Below, piece by piece: positions 1 to 8,679 of a DNA stretch of 64,000 nucleotides; positions within the stretch are counted from its first letter, which is position 1, and each line of letters opens with the position of its first letter. This DNA is from Methylophaga thalassica MP (lineage in GTDB: Bacteria > Pseudomonadota > Gammaproteobacteria > Nitrosococcales > Methylophagaceae). The stretch covers positions 1,468,382-1,532,381 of the forward strand of contig NZ_AFIG01000001.1 in NCBI RefSeq assembly GCF_000214595.1, given 5' to 3'. The notes under the pieces were generated by a model that made no database searches, was not told where the DNA came from, and saw only the letters and a program-made list of their open reading frames with translations. A program made the translations under genes and the position numbers.

Positions 1-152
1 TGAGCCTTTTTTGCCAGGATCGTTTTACCGTCACGTTCGATAAAACCTAACTGAAGACGGGCATCCCAGCCCGTCATTACGGTATTAAGTTGCGTTCTGT
101 CTATCAATTGGGTCACGCATTCTGTCCTGTTTTCATGCCGTAAAGATAGCAT
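1..152 (-). CDS. ureD: Urease accessory protein UreD, N-terminal part (runs off the left edge)
   Basis: About 50 codons are visible before the edge. The reading frame contains WDARLQLGFIERDGKT followed by LAKK, which matches the conserved N-terminus of UreD/UreH, the chaperone that with UreF and UreG inserts nickel into urease. The start is uncertain. ATG at 152 is the first in-frame start, but its SD-like AGAGG lies inside the hairpin at 160-191. GTG at 116 and ATG at 77 are alternatives. It follows the urea transporter genes on the same strand, which fits a urea uptake and hydrolysis island. Assignment rests on a short segment only. Confidence 0.7.
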   Translation of the reverse strand, partial: MLSLRHENRTECVTQLIDRTQLNTVMTGWDARLQLGFIERDGKTILAKKA

Positions 153-159
153 GACTAAA

Positions 160-191
160 ACATCCTCTTTGCATAAAATCAAAGAGGATGT
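160..191 (-). terminator. Hairpin terminator after urtE
   Basis: A perfect 12-bp inverted repeat (ACATCCTCTTTG / CAAAGAGGATGT) with an 8-nt loop begins 8 nt after the urtE stop. On the minus strand it is followed by a short TTTTAGT tract. It probably ends or attenuates the fmd-urt transcript before ureD. Confidence 0.65.
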
Positions 192-199
192 TGTTGTTT

Positions 200-889
200 T
201 TACACTGTCAGATATTGTTTGATTTTGGCTGCATCCACATTTTCACGCAGATCTTCATGAATCAAATTGCCTTTTTCGATCACCATAATCCGATCAGCAA
301 TATCCATCGTGAAGCTTAGTACCTGTTCTGATACCACAATCGTTATCTCACGCATTTCACGGATTTCATTCAGTACTTTTGCAATATCTTTAATAATAGA
401 AGGCTGAATACCTTCGGTTGGTTCATCCAAAAGCAAGACTTTGGGATTGGTCACCAGGGCACGGGCAATTGCCAGCTGTTGCTGTTGACCACCAGACAAG
501 TTACCGCCTTTACGATGACGCATCTCATGTAACACAGGGAATAAGGAAAAAATATCTTCCGGAATTTTTTTCTGTTTACTGACCTGTAATCCGGTTTCAA
601 TATTTTCCTGCACGGTCAGATTGGGAAAAATCATCCGTCCCTGCGGTACATAAGCTAAGCCACTGGCAACACGTTTATAGCTATCCATACCATCTAAATC
701 AGTGCCTTCTAATTCAACCTTAGTCGCCGAACTTGGCAAGATACCCATTAAGGATTTGAACAGTGTGGTTTTACCCATCCCGTTACGGCCCATAATGGCC
801 AGTGTTTCATTTTTATTCGCTGAAAAGCTGATTTCATGAATCACTTCACTCTGGCCATAGCTGACTTTTAAGTTTTCTACTTCAAACAT
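200..889 (-). CDS. urtE: Urea/short-chain amide ABC transporter ATP-binding protein UrtE
   Basis: A 229-residue ABC ATPase of the LivF/UrtE type, energising urea or amide uptake at the inner membrane. Walker A GRNGMGKT is at residues 34-41, the Q-loop glutamine at 83, the signature LSGGQ at 131-135 and Walker B LLLDEP at 152-157. After Walker B the H-loop position reads SEQ rather than containing histidine, as is usual in LivF/UrtE proteins. A good ribosome site (GAGGAA) precedes the ATG. It is the last gene of the urtABCDE set and pairs with UrtD. Confidence 0.9.
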   Translation of the reverse strand: MFEVENLKVSYGQSEVIHEISFSANKNETLAIMGRNGMGKTTLFKSLMGILPSSATKVELEGTDLDGMDSYKRVASGLAYVPQGRMIFPNLTVQENIETGLQVSKQKKIPEDIFSLFPVLHEMRHRKGGNLSGGQQQQLAIARALVTNPKVLLLDEPTEGIQPSIIKDIAKVLNEIREMREITIVVSEQVLSFTMDIADRIMVIEKGNLIHEDLRENVDAAKIKQYLTV

Positions 890-910
890 ATCAATTTCCT
901 CGCTATTCGC

Positions 911-1657
911 TTAATGGCCTAAGTAAACTTCAACGACTTTCTCGTCTGACTGCACTTTATCCATAGCGCCTTCAGCCAGAATCTTGCCTTGATGTAATAC
1001 GGTGACTTTGTGAGCAATCTTTTTCACAAACTCCATATCATGCTCAATCACAATCACCGAACGGTTTTTGCAGATACGATTCAACAATTCTGCTGTTTCG
1101 TCGCGTTCCTTCGCACTCATACCGGCTACAGGCTCATCGAGCATTAATAGCTCAGGGTCTTGCATCAGTAACATACCTATTTCTAACCATTGTTTCTGAC
1201 CATGACTCAACACAGCTGCTTCCGTATCCAGTTCATCTAATAACTGAATCTCTTCCGCTATTCTTAATACGGTTTCTTTCACCTTTTCGTCAGCTTTGAA
1301 GAACAAGCTACCAAACACGCCACGTCCTTCTGGATAAGACACCTCCAGATTTTCGTAAACCGTTAATGTTTCGTAAATCGATGGTGTCTGAAACTTACGT
1401 CCTACACCGGTACGAACAATTGCGTGCTCTGACAGTTTAGTAAGCTCTGTATTTTTAAACTTGATCGAGCCTGAGCTGGCTTTGGTTTTACCGCAAATCA
1501 AATCCAGTAAGGTCGTTTTGCCGGCCCCGTTTGGGCCGATAACCACACGCAGTTCATTTTTATCGATATACAGATTCAATGAATCTACTGCCTTGAAGCC
1601 ATCAAATGAGACGGTCAAATCTTCAATTGCCAACAGGAAATCAGTTTCAGTACCCAT
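911..1657 (-). CDS. urtD: Urea/short-chain amide ABC transporter ATP-binding protein UrtD
   Basis: A 248-residue LivG-like ABC ATPase. Walker A GPNGAGKTT is at residues 41-49, the signature appears as LSHGQ at 150-154 (H instead of the usual G, as seen in UrtD proteins), Walker B LLMLDEP at 170-176, and the H-loop as IEHDMEF. It forms the nucleotide-binding pair with UrtE below the permeases UrtB and UrtC. The ATG overlaps the urtC stop by one base (TAATG) and has an AAGGAG site, so translation is probably coupled. Confidence 0.9.
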   Translation of the reverse strand: MGTETDFLLAIEDLTVSFDGFKAVDSLNLYIDKNELRVVIGPNGAGKTTLLDLICGKTKASSGSIKFKNTELTKLSEHAIVRTGVGRKFQTPSIYETLTVYENLEVSYPEGRGVFGSLFFKADEKVKETVLRIAEEIQLLDELDTEAAVLSHGQKQWLEIGMLLMQDPELLMLDEPVAGMSAKERDETAELLNRICKNRSVIVIEHDMEFVKKIAHKVTVLHQGKILAEGAMDKVQSDEKVVEVYLGH

Positions 1658-2811
1658 TATTTGGCTCCTTCTAATTCAGCTTTCGCTTCAGTTTTACTAT
1701 CAGACTCTGCTTTTTTCTCGCCCAACAGACGTTGCATGAAAGGCAGCGTTCTGACGTATTTGTCATAAATACCGGCTAATCCATTCGGGAAGAACATCAC
1801 CACAGCGATAAATAAACCACCCATCAAGAATAACCAGACTTCAGGAAACGATTCTGAAAAAGCTGTTTTCCCAGCATTCACTAATAAGGTGCCATACACC
1901 ACACCGATAAGTGACATACGTCCACCCACCGCAGCAAAGATAACCATTTCAATTGAAGGTACGATGCCGACAAATGACGGTGACATAAAGCCAACCTGCA
2001 AAGTAAACATAGCGCCACCAATAGCTGAAATCACCGCGGCCAGACAGAAGATAAAGATTTTAAAGCTGGCTACGTCATAACCAGAGAAGCGAACACGATC
2101 TTCTTTATCTTTCATCGCCAGTAGCAGTCGACCAAATTTACTGGTCAGTACAAAGCGGCTGACACAGATTACTGCCAGTAATAAGACGGCATTGACGAAA
2201 TACAAGACGTACTTCGCTGAATCTGGACGAATACTCCAGCCATTTAAGGTTTTCAGGTCAGTAATACCATTGATACCACCGGTGTAACCTTGTTGACCGA
2301 CAATCAAAATAGTCAAAATCAAAGCGACAACCTGGGTAATGATGGCAAAGTAAACCCCACTTACCCGACGTTTAAACATCGACACCCCGATAAGGTAGGC
2401 AAACGCTGCTGGCACCACAAAAATCGCCAGAATCGCCACCCATAAGTGTTCAAACGGCACCCAGAACCAGGGTAATTCTGTTAATTGATTCCAATCCATA
2501 AAGTCAGGAATGCCCGGTGTAGATTGAATAGCGGTACTTTCCGGATCCGATGCTTCCAGTTTCAAAAACATCGCCATCGCGTAGCCACCGAGGCCAAAAA
2601 ATACTCCTTGCCCTAAACTCAGAATGCCGCCGTATCCCCAAAGTAAAACCAGACTGACCGCGGCAAAGGCGTAAGTCAGGTATTTCCCCACCAGGTTAAG
2701 GCGGAAAATATCCAGTGCCAGCGGCAATACAATCAGAATAAGCAGCGCAAGGATGCCAATACCGATGGCGCCGTTTCTGCCACCCAATAATCTGTCATAG
2801 ACAAAATTCAT
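1657..2811 (-). CDS. urtC: Urea/short-chain amide ABC transporter permease UrtC (FmdF type)
   Basis: A 384-residue, strongly hydrophobic inner-membrane protein of the LivM/UrtC permease family. The GYGGILSLGQGVFFGLGGYA segment near residue 60 is typical of these permeases. The C-terminal 25 residues are a charged cytoplasmic tail rich in Lys and Glu. By gene order it corresponds to FmdF of the Methylophilus methylotrophus amide/urea system. The start is supported by AGGAGATAACC before the ATG. Confidence 0.88.
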   Translation of the reverse strand: MNFVYDRLLGGRNGAIGIGILALLILIVLPLALDIFRLNLVGKYLTYAFAAVSLVLLWGYGGILSLGQGVFFGLGGYAMAMFLKLEASDPESTAIQSTPGIPDFMDWNQLTELPWFWVPFEHLWVAILAIFVVPAAFAYLIGVSMFKRRVSGVYFAIITQVVALILTILIVGQQGYTGGINGITDLKTLNGWSIRPDSAKYVLYFVNAVLLLAVICVSRFVLTSKFGRLLLAMKDKEDRVRFSGYDVASFKIFIFCLAAVISAIGGAMFTLQVGFMSPSFVGIVPSIEMVIFAAVGGRMSLIGVVYGTLLVNAGKTAFSESFPEVWLFLMGGLFIAVVMFFPNGLAGIYDKYVRTLPFMQRLLGEKKAESDSKTEAKAELEGAK

Positions 2812-2829
2812 ATGGTTATCTCCTACTGC

Positions 2830-3753
2830 TTATTTACGAACTTTATTGGCAAACAGACCTTCTGGACGAATCATCAGAATGATAACGATCGTCAGTAATG
2901 TCAGCACTTTTGCCATAGAACCACTGATAAAGAACTCCAGAATCGATTGCGCCTGGGCAATACTGAAGGCTGAAGCTATCGTGCCGAATAAACTTGCAGC
3001 ACCACCGAAAACCACCACCATAAAGGTGTCAACAATATAGAGAGAACCGGTCGTTGGACCTGTTGATGCAATAGTGGTAAATGCCGCACCAGCTACACCG
3101 GCAATGCCACAACCAAGCGCAAAGGTCATACGATCCACTTTTTTGGTATTAATACCCACTGCACCACTCATTACACGGTTTTGGGTGGTGGCACGTACAT
3201 TGAGTCCCCAAGTTGAGCGATACATCAGGATAAAGACGCCAAAGGTCACTAACGCGGTTAAACCCAGTACAAACATACCGTTAATTGGTATGAAGATAGT
3301 ATCTGTTGGCATATATGAGCCCATTAGCCAATCTGGCAGCGTTGGGCTGACTTCACGTGCGCCAAACAGAGACCGGAAAATCTGTTGCATGATCAGACTT
3401 AAGCCCCATGTCGCCAGCAGGGTGTCAAGAGGACGTTTGTATAGATGCCTGATAAGCAGCCACTCAACAAAGTAGCCAATAATGCCTGCCACAAAAAACG
3501 AAGCGACGATGGCAAAAATAAAGTAATAACTCAGAAAATCAGGAAAGTATTTTTCTGTCATGACTGACAATATGTAGGTCGTATATGCCCCTACTGCCAT
3601 AAACTCGCCATGGGCCATGTTAATGACGCCCATCTGCCCGAAAATAATTGCAAGGCCCAGTGCCATTAAAAGTAGAACACTGAATAAACTCAAACCAGCA
3701 AACCCTTGCATGGCCAGAATTGATGTCAATTCTTGTATTGAATAATCGCCCAT
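2830..3753 (-). CDS. urtB: Urea/short-chain amide ABC transporter permease UrtB (FmdE type)
   Basis: A LivH/UrtB-type permease, about 307 residues from the chosen start. The frame is open further upstream to 3882, but that would overlap the end of urtA. The ATG at 3753 has a GGAG site about 7 nt upstream and gives the normal N-terminus (MGDYSIQEL). The motif FGQMGVINMAHGEFM is the family's hallmark. Only the permease core is present; the long periplasmic N-terminal domain of some UrtB proteins is absent. It pairs with UrtC. Confidence 0.88.
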   Translation of the reverse strand: MGDYSIQELTSILAMQGFAGLSLFSVLLLMALGLAIIFGQMGVINMAHGEFMAVGAYTTYILSVMTEKYFPDFLSYYFIFAIVASFFVAGIIGYFVEWLLIRHLYKRPLDTLLATWGLSLIMQQIFRSLFGAREVSPTLPDWLMGSYMPTDTIFIPINGMFVLGLTALVTFGVFILMYRSTWGLNVRATTQNRVMSGAVGINTKKVDRMTFALGCGIAGVAGAAFTTIASTGPTTGSLYIVDTFMVVVFGGAASLFGTIASAFSIAQAQSILEFFISGSMAKVLTLLTIVIILMIRPEGLFANKVRK

Positions 3754-3847
3754 AACGCTACTCCGAAGGTGATCTGAAAAGAGTGATTGAAACGTGTTTA
3801 AGAGAGGGCAAGCTGCGTATGCAGCCTGCCCATCTTGATACTGCGGT

Positions 3848-5101
3848 CTATTGGTAACCTTCTGGGAATGGGTTTGGTTCAATCAGCTCAGGTGATTGGT
3901 AAATCACTTTCGCTTGACCATCTTTTTGCCATTCAGCTACGCGAGTGTAGCTCCACAGATGATGGTTAGGATGAAGCTTCACATAACCTTCAGGTGCCGT
4001 TGTTAACTCAATATCGCCTTCTTCTGAAGCAGCAACTACTTTATCGACATCAAAGCTACCTGCTTTTTCAACAGCCGCTTTCCATAACCAAGGACCAAGG
4101 TAAGCCGCTTGAGTCACGTCACCAATAACGCTGTCATCGCCATGCATTTCTTTAAAGGCTTTAACGAAAGCTTTGTTATTGTCGTTATCCAGACTTTGGA
4201 AATATTTCATAACTGAATAGAAACCGACCAGGTTTTCACCACCGATACCTAAGACTTCGTCTTCAGTAACAGAGATAGTTAACAGTGTTTGTTTATCACC
4301 AGTGATACCGGCAGCATTTAACTGTTTGAACCAAGCAACGTTAGAACCACCTACAACAGCCGCGAAAATAACGTCAGGTTTTTTCAGACGGATTTTGTTA
4401 ATAACCGAACCGAACTGTGTGTCACCTAATGGTTTGTACTCTTCACCAACGACTTTGCCACCTAAGACATTTTCGATATGTTTACGGGCAATTTTCATTG
4501 ATGTACGTGGCCAGATGTAATCAGAGCCAATCAGATAATACGTTTTTGCACCTTTTTCTTTCGCTACCCAATCCAAACCAGCTAAGATTTGTTGAGTCGC
4601 TTCCTGACCGGTGTAAATGACATTATGTGATTGTTCCAGACCTTCGTAGAACGTTGGGTAGTAAAGCAGACCATTTTGCTGTTCGAATACAGGTAATGCC
4701 GCTTTACGTGAAGCAGAAGTCCAGCAACCAAATACGGCAGCAACGTGATCGTTCACTAATAATTTACGTGATTTCTCAGCAAATGTAGGCCAGTCACTCG
4801 CACCATCTTCCTGGATGATTTCAATTTGACGACCTAAAATACCGCCTGATTCATTGATTTGTTTAATCGCCAGTTTTTCAGCTTCTTGAGCACCGGTTTC
4901 ACTGATAGCCATCGTGCCTGTCAATGAGTGCAAAATGCCCACTTTAACGGTGTCATCAGTCACAGCCAGACCGGTCGTGTTCACCGCCGCTGTCGGGTAA
5001 TCTTCAGCCATCGCTGATGTGCTAATGAAGCCTGCCGCTATCATTGCGCCGAGTAAAGCGCCTGTTTTACCTAAGAATTTTCTTCGACTAAAATGTTTCA
5101 T
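3848..5101 (-). CDS. urtA: Urea/short-chain amide ABC transporter substrate-binding protein UrtA (FmdD type)
   Basis: A 417-residue periplasmic binding protein of the Leu/Ile/Val-binding fold. The N-terminus has a twin-arginine-like signal (SRRKFLGK, then a hydrophobic stretch ending in SAMA), so export may be through Tat. The mature part starts with VKVGILHSLTGTMAISE, typical of UrtA/AmiC/FmdD proteins that bind urea or short amides. Its position after formamidase and FmdB matches fmdD of Methylophilus. Urea or formamide specificity cannot be decided from sequence alone. GGAG precedes the ATG. Confidence 0.9.
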   Translation of the reverse strand: MKHFSRRKFLGKTGALLGAMIAAGFISTSAMAEDYPTAAVNTTGLAVTDDTVKVGILHSLTGTMAISETGAQEAEKLAIKQINESGGILGRQIEIIQEDGASDWPTFAEKSRKLLVNDHVAAVFGCWTSASRKAALPVFEQQNGLLYYPTFYEGLEQSHNVIYTGQEATQQILAGLDWVAKEKGAKTYYLIGSDYIWPRTSMKIARKHIENVLGGKVVGEEYKPLGDTQFGSVINKIRLKKPDVIFAAVVGGSNVAWFKQLNAAGITGDKQTLLTISVTEDEVLGIGGENLVGFYSVMKYFQSLDNDNNKAFVKAFKEMHGDDSVIGDVTQAAYLGPWLWKAAVEKAGSFDVDKVVAASEEGDIELTTAPEGYVKLHPNHHLWSYTRVAEWQKDGQAKVIYQSPELIEPNPFPEGYQ

Positions 5102-5137
5102 TGATTAATCTCCAGTTTTAAAACAATGTTTGGTTAC

Positions 5138-5488
5138 TCAGTGACCGAGCATCCAAGGTCGTGCGGTTTTCTTTGTTTGCATCAATAGGCCGTTTCCTTG
5201 TTTATTTTCGTTAGAAGATGAAGTGTCTTTTTGCGATGTCGAGCAAGTGTGCGAGCCTGAACAACCACAGCTGGAACGGCGTGCTTGTCTCGGGGCATGT
5301 GCCGATTTTTCATTACGCTCAAACGCTTTTTTTCTGCCACTGTCCATCAGAGCCAGATTGGGCGCTGAAATAATGCGTGCTGCAGGCTCTCCACAGTTTT
5401 CACACGTGCAGGGCAAGCTGGATTCACTCATTTTGCGTAAGGCCGAAAATTCGCCACATTGCTCACATCGGTAGTCGTAAATAGGCAT
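5138..5488 (-). CDS. fmdB: FmdB zinc-ribbon protein
   Basis: A 116-residue protein. The N-terminal zinc ribbon MPIYDYRCEQCG has Cys8/Cys11 and a second knuckle Cys29/Cys32, as in the FmdB family. The second half is Ser- and Cys-rich (SSCGCSGSHTC near residues 72-82) and polar. In Methylophilus methylotrophus FmdB was proposed to regulate formamidase expression; the biochemical role is not settled. It lies between fmdA and urtA with short gaps, so it is part of the operon. Confidence 0.85.
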   Translation of the reverse strand: MPIYDYRCEQCGEFSALRKMSESSLPCTCENCGEPAARIISAPNLALMDSGRKKAFERNEKSAHAPRQARRSSCGCSGSHTCSTSQKDTSSSNENKQGNGLLMQTKKTARPWMLGH

Positions 5489-5508
5489 CGCACTCTTCCT
5501 CTAATCAA

Positions 5509-6732
5509 TTAAGATGTTTTCGCTGTATCAATACCTGGGGTAACCAGTTCTAAAGGACCGTCTGGATTAGGCATGATGTCGAAATCAAAGATCTCAGTGG
5601 GTAACCACAAGGTCGCACAAGCATTTGGTACATCAACGATGCCGCTGATATGACCTTCAACCGGTGCGGTACCGAGAATGGATACGGCCTGCTGACCGCT
5701 GTAACCAAATTTCTTCATGTACTCAATGGCGTTCAAACACGCTTGTTTGTATGCCACGTTAACGTCGAGGTAATGTTGTTTACCTTGTTCATCAACTGAG
5801 ATACCTTCAAAAATCAGGTAATCACGGTATTTAGGTTCAACCACACTTGGTTTGAACAGTGGGTTTTTGATACCGTATTTCTTAACGCCGCCTTTGATTA
5901 AGTTGACGCGGATATCTAAGTAACCCGCCATCTCAATCGCACCACAGAATGTGATCTCGCCATCACCTTGAGAGAAGTGAAGGTCTCCCATAGAAAGACC
6001 ACCGTCTTTCACATACACAGGGAAATAAATACGAGACCCTTTGGTCAGGTTTTTAATGTCACAGTTACCACCGTGTTCACGTGGTGGCACAGTCCGAGCA
6101 CCGGTTTTAGCTGCAGCAACTGCTTCATCACCTTTCATTCTGCCCATCACCGCAGATTTTTCTTCAGGTGGGCAAGCTAACATCGGTACACGGTCAGGAT
6201 CTGTGGCAATCAAATCAGCTTCACGTTGATTCCATTCCTCAAGCATTTCTTTTGATGGCAAACAACCAATCAAACCAGGATGCATAATGCCGGCAAACTG
6301 CACGTTTGGAATATGACGTGATGTCGTGTAAATACCGTGGAAATCCCATATAGACTTACTTGCATCAGGGAAGTGATCAGTTAAGAAACCACCGCCGTTT
6401 TCTTTAGCAAATAAACCGTTAAAACCCCATTGCTGATCTTCAAACGTGCCGACATCCAGAATATCTACCACCATTAAATCGCCAGGTTCAGCACCTTCAA
6501 CACCAATCGGACCACTTAAGTAGTGAACCTGGGTTAAATCAACATCGCGGATATCATCGGCACTGTCGTTATTGCCAATTTGGCCGCCGGTCCAATCCAT
6601 ACATTCAACACGGAATTCATCACCGGGCTTGACCATCGCGATCATGGGTATATCTGGGTGCCAACGGTTATGGATTTGACCATCCTGCTCCCATGGCTTT
6701 TTATCTAAATCGAGTTTTACTATCGTTTTCAT
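5509..6732 (-). CDS. fmdA: Formamidase FmdA (acetamidase/formamidase family)
   Basis: A 407-residue cytoplasmic hydrolase converting formamide to formate and ammonia. The frame is open upstream to 6852, but the ATG at 6732 (MKTIVKLDLDKKPWEQ) has a perfect AGGAGG site and starts the conserved family sequence, while the longer version would overlap fmdC. The order fmdC-fmdA-fmdB-urtABC equals the Methylophilus fmdCABDEF operon. Formate can enter C1 oxidation and ammonia feeds nitrogen assimilation, which suits a methylotroph. Confidence 0.92.
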   Translation of the reverse strand: MKTIVKLDLDKKPWEQDGQIHNRWHPDIPMIAMVKPGDEFRVECMDWTGGQIGNNDSADDIRDVDLTQVHYLSGPIGVEGAEPGDLMVVDILDVGTFEDQQWGFNGLFAKENGGGFLTDHFPDASKSIWDFHGIYTTSRHIPNVQFAGIMHPGLIGCLPSKEMLEEWNQREADLIATDPDRVPMLACPPEEKSAVMGRMKGDEAVAAAKTGARTVPPREHGGNCDIKNLTKGSRIYFPVYVKDGGLSMGDLHFSQGDGEITFCGAIEMAGYLDIRVNLIKGGVKKYGIKNPLFKPSVVEPKYRDYLIFEGISVDEQGKQHYLDVNVAYKQACLNAIEYMKKFGYSGQQAVSILGTAPVEGHISGIVDVPNACATLWLPTEIFDFDIMPNPDGPLELVTPGIDTAKTS

Positions 6733-6748
6733 TAGGTTCCTCCTTCTA

Positions 6749-7900
6749 CTAGAACTGAAGTTGGGTGCTGATGACAAAAGCGTCATCATCAGATTCGTTG
6801 GTGACTTCAAGATTTCTGTAAACGGCTGTGATTTGAGCGTTGTAGCCATCAATGATGTAGTTCACACCAAAATCGGTGCGTTCTGTTTCAATGTCGTTGT
6901 CTGCATCAAAGTTTTGGTAATGAACAAACGGCATGAACTGACCCCAACCCACTTTTTGGTTGAAGATATAACCAGCGCCTACGGCGTAAGCTTCACCTTG
7001 TTCAGATAAGAAAACATCATCAGTGTCATAGTCGTAATAAGCGGCTTCAAAAGACACTGCACCTGCAGACAGCTTCTTCTCAATCAATAGATCAGCGCCA
7101 TATTGGCTATAGTCACCAATATCAGTCGCAGAGATAGCACCGTCACCTTTAGAACGGCCGAATACCCCAATGGTGAAAATATCTTTTTGTCCCAGGTAGT
7201 TACCTGTTCCGTAGTAACCAGGCTCTTTATCCCAGAAGCTATATTGCAGACGACCGGCATACATCAAATCATCACTAGCACCAGCAGCTGCCCCGGCATC
7301 ACCCTCATTAAATGCTGTTTGAGTCGATGCACCTTCACCTAAGCTGTAGTAAAAGATTTTGTCTGCTTCGAATGCACCAAATGAATAAGCAAGACGTTGG
7401 TCTAAAGTAGTACCAACAATAGCAACACCTTCATCACGACCAATCGTGCCGCCATTCCAGCCATAACGTGCTGCAATGTTTTGCCAATAACCATCACCTG
7501 AAGTGTAATAAGGACCAGCCATATTGGCGCGACTGCTTGGTGATAAGAAACGACCTGCCCAGATAGCTACATCAGGTGTAAATTGAAAAATACCCGCAGC
7601 ATCAATAATTTTCATTGACTCATCGCTGTTCATTTCAGTGTTAAACATACCTTTGATGTATTTATTTAACGAACCCGAAACGTAAAGTCTGGCACTGTCC
7701 AAATTAAAATCATTCGAACGTCCACCGTCAGCTGCACCATCTTCAGCACTGGTGTAGCTGCCACGCATGCCAAAACCAACGCTGACATATTGATCTTCAC
7801 CAAACGTGATCGTGCCAGCTGCTTGTGACACTGTAGGTGCCATCATTGCAGAACTGGCGAGCGCCACTGCATAGGTGAGAGAGTTGAGTTTCATTTTCAT
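6749..7900 (-). CDS. fmdC: Outer-membrane porin FmdC for short-chain amides/urea
   Basis: A 383-residue outer-membrane protein with a signal peptide ending near VSQA (about residue 27) and a C-terminal aromatic residue (STQLQF), as in beta-barrel porins. Alternating hydrophobic strands with acidic loops fill the rest. It is the first gene of the fmd operon, matching fmdC, the amide/urea-induced porin of Methylophilus. A second ATG two codons downstream is possible. Substrate is inferred from the operon. Confidence 0.8.
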   Translation of the reverse strand: MKMKLNSLTYAVALASSAMMAPTVSQAAGTITFGEDQYVSVGFGMRGSYTSAEDGAADGGRSNDFNLDSARLYVSGSLNKYIKGMFNTEMNSDESMKIIDAAGIFQFTPDVAIWAGRFLSPSSRANMAGPYYTSGDGYWQNIAARYGWNGGTIGRDEGVAIVGTTLDQRLAYSFGAFEADKIFYYSLGEGASTQTAFNEGDAGAAAGASDDLMYAGRLQYSFWDKEPGYYGTGNYLGQKDIFTIGVFGRSKGDGAISATDIGDYSQYGADLLIEKKLSAGAVSFEAAYYDYDTDDVFLSEQGEAYAVGAGYIFNQKVGWGQFMPFVHYQNFDADNDIETERTDFGVNYIIDGYNAQITAVYRNLEVTNESDDDAFVISTQLQF

Positions 7901-8075
7901 TCTAATTGCCCCTGTTAGCCATCCAAGAAAAGAAAAAGTCGCAAACGTGCTGTTCGCGTCAGGAGCAATACTAGTGAGCTGGGTCAGAAGCTTGAATACG
8001 TGAAATTGCGTAGAAACAGATCTGACTTGTTCAGGTAATCTGTAGCCATGTTAAAGAGTCATCAAGGAAAGGCGG

Positions 8076-8627
8076 ATGTTTCAAAAACGAAAATTCAATA
8101 AGACGCTTGCCATCACCACGATGGGCATTTTGAGTCTATCGCTCTCCGCATGTGGAGAGTTTAGTTATAAACGCGGCGCATCCGTCCGTGATTTTCAGCA
8201 AGAAAAAAATGTGTGTGCTGCCAGTACAAATACAGAGGTACAAACAAAAAAATGCTTAAAAGAGAATGGCTGGATCGTTTTAGATTTAGATAACAAGGCT
8301 AATGAAGAGGCCGCTAAAACCGGGAGCCCGGCCAATAAAGCTGTGATTCATGGTAGCTATACCAAAAGTTCACCCGACCAATTTATAGCTGAAAAAACAA
8401 CAGATACTGAAATTGAGCCTGCACCTCTGCCTGCTGATCCACTCCAACCGGTCGGTGTCAGCTCGTGGTGGAAAGCGGGTGCAGGTCCTGATCAATTACT
8501 CGCAGAAGGTCAAGTCTGCAAAGATGGTTTAAGTAAAGAGCACCCAATCAACGGTAATTTTAGCCAGGTTACCGTTGGCTTTATTGAGTGTATGGCAGAG
8601 AAAGGCTGGAAAGTCTGGCTTAAATAA
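8076..8627 (+). CDS. Lipoprotein with a duplicated Cys/GW motif
   Basis: An unrecognised 183-residue protein with a lipoprotein signal (lipobox LSAC, Cys26), so probably membrane-anchored. Two short similar segments occur: VCAASTN...KKCLKENGWIVL in the N-terminal half and VCKDGLSKE...IECMAEKGWKVWLK at the C-terminus. Each has two cysteines and a Lys-Gly-Trp-like end, suggesting a duplicated disulfide-bonded unit. A Pro-rich linker (about residues 115-125) joins them. It is divergent from fmdC and followed by a strong terminator. Function unknown. Confidence 0.75.
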   Translation: MFQKRKFNKTLAITTMGILSLSLSACGEFSYKRGASVRDFQQEKNVCAASTNTEVQTKKCLKENGWIVLDLDNKANEEAAKTGSPANKAVIHGSYTKSSPDQFIAEKTTDTEIEPAPLPADPLQPVGVSSWWKAGAGPDQLLAEGQVCKDGLSKEHPINGNFSQVTVGFIECMAEKGWKVWLK

Positions 8628-8644
8628 CTCTCTCGTCCTCGGTA

Positions 8645-8679
8645 CCGCCAGTACACCTTCTAGTACTGGCGGTTTTTTT
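8645..8679 (+). terminator. Rho-independent terminator of the lipoprotein gene
   Basis: A 10-bp perfect stem (CCGCCAGTAC / GTACTGGCGG) with an 8-nt loop is followed by seven T. It just reaches the end of the convergent mtgA. Confidence 0.92.

Noticed and set aside
3074-3475. 133-codon antisense frame inside urtB
   Set aside because: Shadow of the urtB coding sequence with no domain or ribosome site.
7901-8075. Sigma-54 promoter before fmdC
   Set aside because: A partial GCAC...TTTGC pattern on the minus strand has the wrong spacing between the -24 and -12 elements.
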